The notes below the pieces were generated by a model, which was given only the letters and a program-made list of their open reading frames with translations, had not been told where the DNA came from and ran no database searches. A stretch of 64,000 bases of DNA from Hibiscus mutabilis (lineage: Eukaryota > Streptophyta > Magnoliopsida > Malvales > Malvaceae). This document shows positions 59,501 to 64,000 of the stretch, piece after piece; the first letter of the stretch is position 1; every line of letters begins with the position of its first letter. The position numbers and the translations under genes are program-made. The DNA lies in the NCBI GenBank assembly GCA_019671005.1, contig CM033715.1:2418001-2482000 (forward strand). Reading direction: 5' to 3'.

Positions 59501-61133
59501 GTATACTTTGTTTCTGCCTTTGAAGAGGATGATGGTCATGTCTCAATGTTTTCACGTGGCAGGTCTCAAGCATCTTTGCCAGGATTCCAGGTTCTTCCTC
59601 TATGCCAGATTGGAAGTTGGGGACCTGAAATAACTAGCAAATTTGATCCAATGAAAGCTACATATGTCTTGGTGAGTATTTTCTTGTTGATGCCAAGATT
59701 TTCACCCATTTTCCCATGCATTTAGCTAACCAAATGAATGGCATCTGATAATAAATAGTGCCAAAGAATTAATAAAAGCAAAAGAAAATTAAGGAAGGCA
59801 AGAATATATGATTCTACTGGAAAGCCTTTTGTCGGAGTGTCTATGGTTCTTACATTCTTGATGGGAGGGACTTTTTCTCATGCTATTGGTTTCGGAAGAT
59901 GTGGTGAATTATGTAGCCTTTGGCAAAGCTAGGAGATTTTTTTGTTCATTATATTAGACATCAAATAATCCTAATAATAAGCTAATCAAATATTCCAGGG
60001 GGAGATTAATAATTGATTTCTATTACAGCATCTCATTAAAGTAAAGAAATGAAAGAATATATGCATCTCTTGTTTGGATTTTTAAAATTAATGCAGAAAG
60101 GGAAAGAAAAAGAATTTTAGTAACGGTTGTTTGGTTAAACGGTGAAAAGGAAGTGAATGATTTATCATAAATATCAAAATTTTCAATTGTATCCCTTGAA
60201 ACAACAAAAAATTTCTATTAACTTGTAAGAGGGAAAGTGAGGAATTCTAATCTTCCCTTAATAAAAATATTTCCCCCAAGGAGGAAAAGGTTCCTGATTT
60301 CCTTTGCTTTCCATCACTTAGTTTTCACTCTCCTACCCCCAATTCATGCAAATTCAGTTAAGTGTTTATTATTATTTTTCTGATTTTTAAGTGATTTTAA
60401 CTTTTTACCATGTTTAATTATAAGTGGTTTCTAGCATTTAGTATTCAATAGTCTCTCTTGCTTTTTATGCCTATTTCTCTTTGTACCCTCCATTGTTCCA
60501 TTTTAATCTGTGTTAAAATGAATCCTGCAGTGTCACCATGGCAGGCGATCGTTACAGGTTGCCAAGTGGTTACAGACTCAGGTTAATTTTAGTAGCATTC
60601 CATTCTCTGTTTTACTTGTTTATCTTCACAGTTTCTTGCATGTGCTTTTTTGGGGTTCACATTCAGTTTCAGGGGTCTCATTATGAATCATAGCTCCCCA
60701 TTCCTCCACCCTTCATGTTTATATTATATAAACCAATGATCTGCTAGCTGCTCTTATGCTGTGCTGTGCCTTAATTTATGATAATATCATTGAACGCTTA
60801 CATTGTCCTTTGCATAGGACACATCTTGGTTTGCACTTTGCAGTATAACATTGAAATTTTGATCTGATTAAATCTGTAAATCATCGAGTTAGTCTCTGCT
60901 GCCTCGTGTTAAGATGTGAACTTTTCATGTTTAGACCATTTTTGTTAGTCGAGATTTTCCTAGGTTTCTTTCATGCTTTTTTGTTCAATGTTTGCGGGCT
61001 TATTCTTGACAAATTTACTTTGTTTTTTTTTGGTGGGGGGGGGGGGGCTCAGGGATTTAGGGAAGTGTTCAATGTATCTGGGGGAATACATGCGTATGCA
61101 ACCGAGGTCGATCCATCAGTTCCGACTTACTGA
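56566..61133 (+). CDS. STR12: Parvulin-rhodanese fusion protein, plastid type (STR12-like)
   Basis: Eight exons: 56566-56830, 56911-57027, 57447-57538, 58695-58795, 58878-58988, 59563-59671, 60531-60581, 61053-61133. They join in frame to 308 residues, close to the Arabidopsis protein. The first ~88 residues are rich in Ser, Phe, Pro and Arg with few acidic residues, as in a chloroplast transit peptide; an ATG at 56572 or 56509 is also possible. A PpiC/parvulin domain follows (VKHLLLKENDQKLLVELEQ, YSICPSKEEGGMLGWVKKGQ, VPEFEEAAFNAPL, FGWHLLQVL). Then comes a rhodanese domain (EAQLIDVREPEEV, ATYVLCHHGRRSLQVAKWL, VFNVSGGIHAY) with the catalytic cysteine at about residue 266 in CHHGRRS. It probably combines prolyl isomerase-like binding with sulfur transfer in plastids; the substrate is unknown. 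A run of thirteen G lies just before the last acceptor. Confidence 0.92.
61035..61047. repeat. Thirteen-G run next to a splice acceptor
   Basis: The intron 7 tail of the STR12-like gene is T-rich, then a run of G, then CTCAG|GG. The run replaces the usual polypyrimidine tract in the last 20 bases before the exon. Confidence 0.85.
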
Positions 61134-61614
61134 GATTCTCTAACATGTCCAATGCTCCAATTATTGCCATATGTTTTGTTGGTAAAATTTTCTTTCCCAT
61201 TGTTCCCTTGGTGAAACAGAGTTCCAAAGTCCACATCTGCAGATTTTGTAATGGAATTACTCATATTTTTGGCTTTGCACACCATGAAATAGAGTTATAT
61301 TTTCACAATAATTAGCATTTACGTTTATGGCTTTGCATTTACGTTTTACGTACAACATATTATGTGATATAAGGCATCCATTTGCATCTTCGATGGATAG
61401 ATGTCCAGTTGCTTTTTCCGATTAAAAAACTGAAAAGAAGAGATATTATTTGTTAATATACCAAGTGAATACTTTATCTCGTAATTATGGCTTTGCATCT
61501 ACGTTTTAACGGCTTTAGTCTGAAGTATCCGTGCTTCATATTTTTTTTAATCTTGAGTAGCTCTTTTGATATTTTTTTAATCTTTACTTGAATTTTGTTC
61601 ATTGCGCTGAAGTT
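61134..61614. other. 3' flank of the STR12-like gene
   Basis: Probable 3' UTR and short intergenic DNA. 'GGCTTTGCAT(T/C)TACGTTTTA' occurs more than once (about 61330 and 61488). No gene is visible. Confidence 0.4.
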
Positions 61615-62650
61615 TGAATTTAAGTATTTTGATATAACAAATATTTGTAGAATTATTTTTCGGATTTAATGAAATATTTCAAAAACAGTTCAAAGTTTAT
61701 AAAGCTTGAAATATTCGTTTAAAAGTGTTATCTAACTTAATCGACATGTTTGAAAACAAGCATGCTCATTTTTGCAATTATAGACAATATTTTTCAGGCT
61801 TTAAGATAAAAAATGGATCCCTTTTGGATAGTTGTTCAACTCTCAACCATCAAGTTAAAAAAATCGATCACCTAATAAAAAAATTTATCGAGAGAAAGAA
61901 TCAATTATTTTTCTGTCAAACGGTCATATTTCTTCTATAAAAAGTTGTTCCCTTAATTTATAAAAGTTAAAATCTTTTGTAGATAACAATTATTGTGCCT
62001 CTCTGATACACTATATAAACACTACAAGAACACTTGATATCGATTAATACATCTTTTTAAACTCAAAAAAAAAAAAAAGATTAAATCTTTATTCTTTCAT
62101 TTTTCTCTTATACGCAATGTATTGAATTTCACTGAATATTTTTATATTTATTCTTAACGAGCTTCAATTTGTAATCACCCCTAGAGATATCTCTTGTTTA
62201 CTCAAATCAAAACGTGTAAAAGAGAAAAATTCTAGTTTTACATTAAAAAGTTAAAATAATTTTATCTTAACCATTATAAAAGATAAAATATAATTGATCT
62301 AAGTCTTGGAAAAATAATATTGTAAAGGTTAAACATTTTCTTGAAAGGTTCGATTAAAGTTAGTGATGGAAAGTTAAACTTGGTGTTTATTAACTTCATT
62401 AGGAAGTTGAACCATTTTAAATCGATCATATCAAATTTTTTTGTTGTCCTTCCGGTTTTCAGGGCTTTACTCTGACTAATTCAGACCGACTCACGTGACA
62501 TACCTGGCTTTGATGGGCGAGTCTTTCAGCAAGAATTTTCTACATACACGACGTCTCAAACTCGAAACCTACTTAAGTGATACCAAACTACTTAGATTAC
62601 TGGACGATTTTCAGTTGATCGATTGAATTAACACATTACTTCTCTTATAA
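61615..62650 (+). mobile_element. LTR-like repeat, copy B
   Basis: Same block order as copy A at 52165-53045, with the TATA-like CTATATAAACACTACAAGAACACTTGA at about 62011. It contains an insertion-like stretch near 62450-62590. It lies in the same orientation as copy A on the other side of the STR12-like gene. Confidence 0.5.
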
Positions 62651-62805
62651 CAGTAGCATGCCAGAGCAACTAAGCTTGCATCAGGTGAAGTATCACCCAG
62701 TCTCCCTCCAGAATCAGCATGATGAACAATTTGGTAGTCTTGGTCTTTGACATTAGCAGGTGGTGGAGGTCTAAAGCGATGCAGGACATTTCGAAGGCTG
62801 ATGAA
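62643..62805 (-). other. Possible exon remnant of unknown origin
   Basis: On the minus strand from about 62800 the frame is open across the GC-richer segment and reads LRNVLHRFRPPPANVKDQD and YQIVHHADSGGRLGDTSP, then DASLVALACY. The composition differs from its AT-rich surroundings. I do not recognise the protein, and no start codon or second exon is evident. Confidence 0.3.
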
Positions 62806-63146
62806 TTTATATAATTTTTTTTAATTTACATACAATTGTTTTATTGTCGATCAATAAACTATCATGTTTAAATTCCTGGATCCGCCTGTCTTTCGTGCTG
62901 TGTCAAATATTATATTAAATCCCCTTTTCTTTTTTGTGGAACCCAATCAAAACCAGACGAGAGGTTCTATTCGCGAATCAGGATTTAGCAAAGCAACAGT
63001 TGAAAGAGTATTGACAATGAGTAAATTTCGTAACTTGAGATGCTGCACAAATACTACTAGCAGATAAATTTTCCTTCAAAAGGAAAACAAGTCCACATTA
63101 TTTGTTTTTTGAGGAATAAACCATAGACATTAAGATGAAAGATGAA

Positions 63147-63804
63147 AAAGTTCAGAGCGACTCAAAGAATTTCCACTGCTTACCATCCGTAGACCAACAG
63201 ACAAGCGGAAGTGTCGACCCGCGAGATTAAATTAATTATTGAAAAGATTGTAAAACCGGATCGTAACGATTGGAGTCTCAAGTTGACCGACGCGTTGTGG
63301 GCATACCAAACGACTTATAAAGGTCCTATTGAGATGTCGCCGTATCGACTCGTTTTCGGTAAGCTGTTGCATTTGTCGGTTGAATTGGAGCATAGAGCCT
63401 ATTGGGCAGTTAAGCAATGTAACATGGAGATGGAAGCAATCAGAGAAGCGCGTAAGCTACACATTCAAGAGTTAGAGGAAATCCGACGGAACGCCTACGA
63501 TAGCGCTAAAATATTTAAAGGGAAGACGAAAGAATTCCACGATCGAAGAATATCCTTTAAATCGTTTACAATTATCCAAAAAGTTTTGTTGTTTAATTCA
63601 AAACTTAAACTTTTTACAGGCAAACTTCGATCAAAATGACTCGTCCCATTTACGGTAACTCAAATTTATCCTCATGGCACAGTATAGATACAAGACAGTT
63701 CTGGAGCTCAATTTAAAGTAAACAGCCAAAGGTTGAAACCGTATTATGAGAACGTCCCGGTAGGATTAGTTGAGGAGATCGAATTAGAAGAACCTACGCT
63801 TTAA
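63147..63804 (+). pseudogene. Decayed Athila/gypsy integrase C-terminal region
   Basis: One frame carries AYHP, then NRQAEVSTREIKLIIEKIV, WSLKLTDALWAYQTTYK, MSPYRLVFGKLLHL, VELEHRAYWAVKQCN and, further on, PHGTV, FKVNSQRLKPYY. These are the end of the integrase core and the C-terminal tail of plant Athila-type gypsy elements. Three in-frame stops interrupt it: TAG at 63190 (where relatives have Gln), TGA at 63637 (where Trp is usual) and TAG at 63685. The reading ends at TAA 63802. Reverse transcriptase and LTRs are not in the window. Confidence 0.8.
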
Positions 63805-64000
63805 AATCAGTTCGTCAAGCTAACGACGTTAAATAAGCACTGGATGAGAAGTAACCCATTTTTAATTTATTTTGTTTATTTCTTTTTATTATAATTTTTC
63901 TTAATTTATTTTCTTTCTATTTTATTTTCGTGTTAAATCATCTGCTATCCCTTGTTGCTGATTATATTTTGCATCGATTATGTACAGGTTTTGCAAGTAT

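Overview
This window looks like nuclear DNA of a flowering plant. It is AT-rich, its genes are split by short exons with GT-AG introns, and more than half of it is transposon-derived. The gene complement and the style of its repeats (long gypsy LTRs ending in GCTACA, 'gtcactt...ttttggtcac' Mutator-like inverted repeats) suggest a Malvaceae/cotton-like eudicot. That placement is inference from memory of such genomes, not from a search.

Layout. 0-20 kb is a gene-rich block: KRR1 (minus; rRNA processing), a Mutator-like element carrying a broken gene fragment, a NIPA-type magnesium transporter (plus), and mitochondrial HMG-CoA lyase (minus; leucine breakdown). NIPA and the lyase are convergent. 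20-44 kb is a transposon-rich stretch with no host gene that I can support. It holds a hAT-type MITE interrupted by a 2.3-kb solo LTR (both with exact target-site duplications), MITEs with telomere-like TTTAGGG interiors, a foldback element, a SINE candidate, a decayed LINE, a second LTR of the same family as the solo LTR, and a complete non-autonomous LTR retrotransposon that encodes only a zinc-knuckle (gag-like) protein. 44-48 kb carries a METTL21-like methyltransferase (plus) with one GC-AG intron and one apparent U12-type AT-AA intron. At 50.4-51.4 kb lies a DUF1645-like gene whose frame is broken and later restored. At 56.6-61.1 kb is a chloroplast-type parvulin-rhodanese fusion (STR12-like), flanked on both sides by related LTR-like repeats. 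The window ends in a decayed Athila/gypsy integrase fragment.

The host genes are independent housekeeping genes (ribosome assembly, Mg transport, leucine catabolism, protein methylation, plastid sulfur/peptidyl-prolyl chemistry), not a functional cluster. I found no wholly new system. The most unusual items are the gag-only element with an inverted relative of its own LTR beside it, the gene-carrying Mutator-like element, and the AT-AA intron. Exon boundaries were assigned by hand from splice signals, frame continuity and remembered family sequences. Coordinates should be good to the base where frames close exactly.
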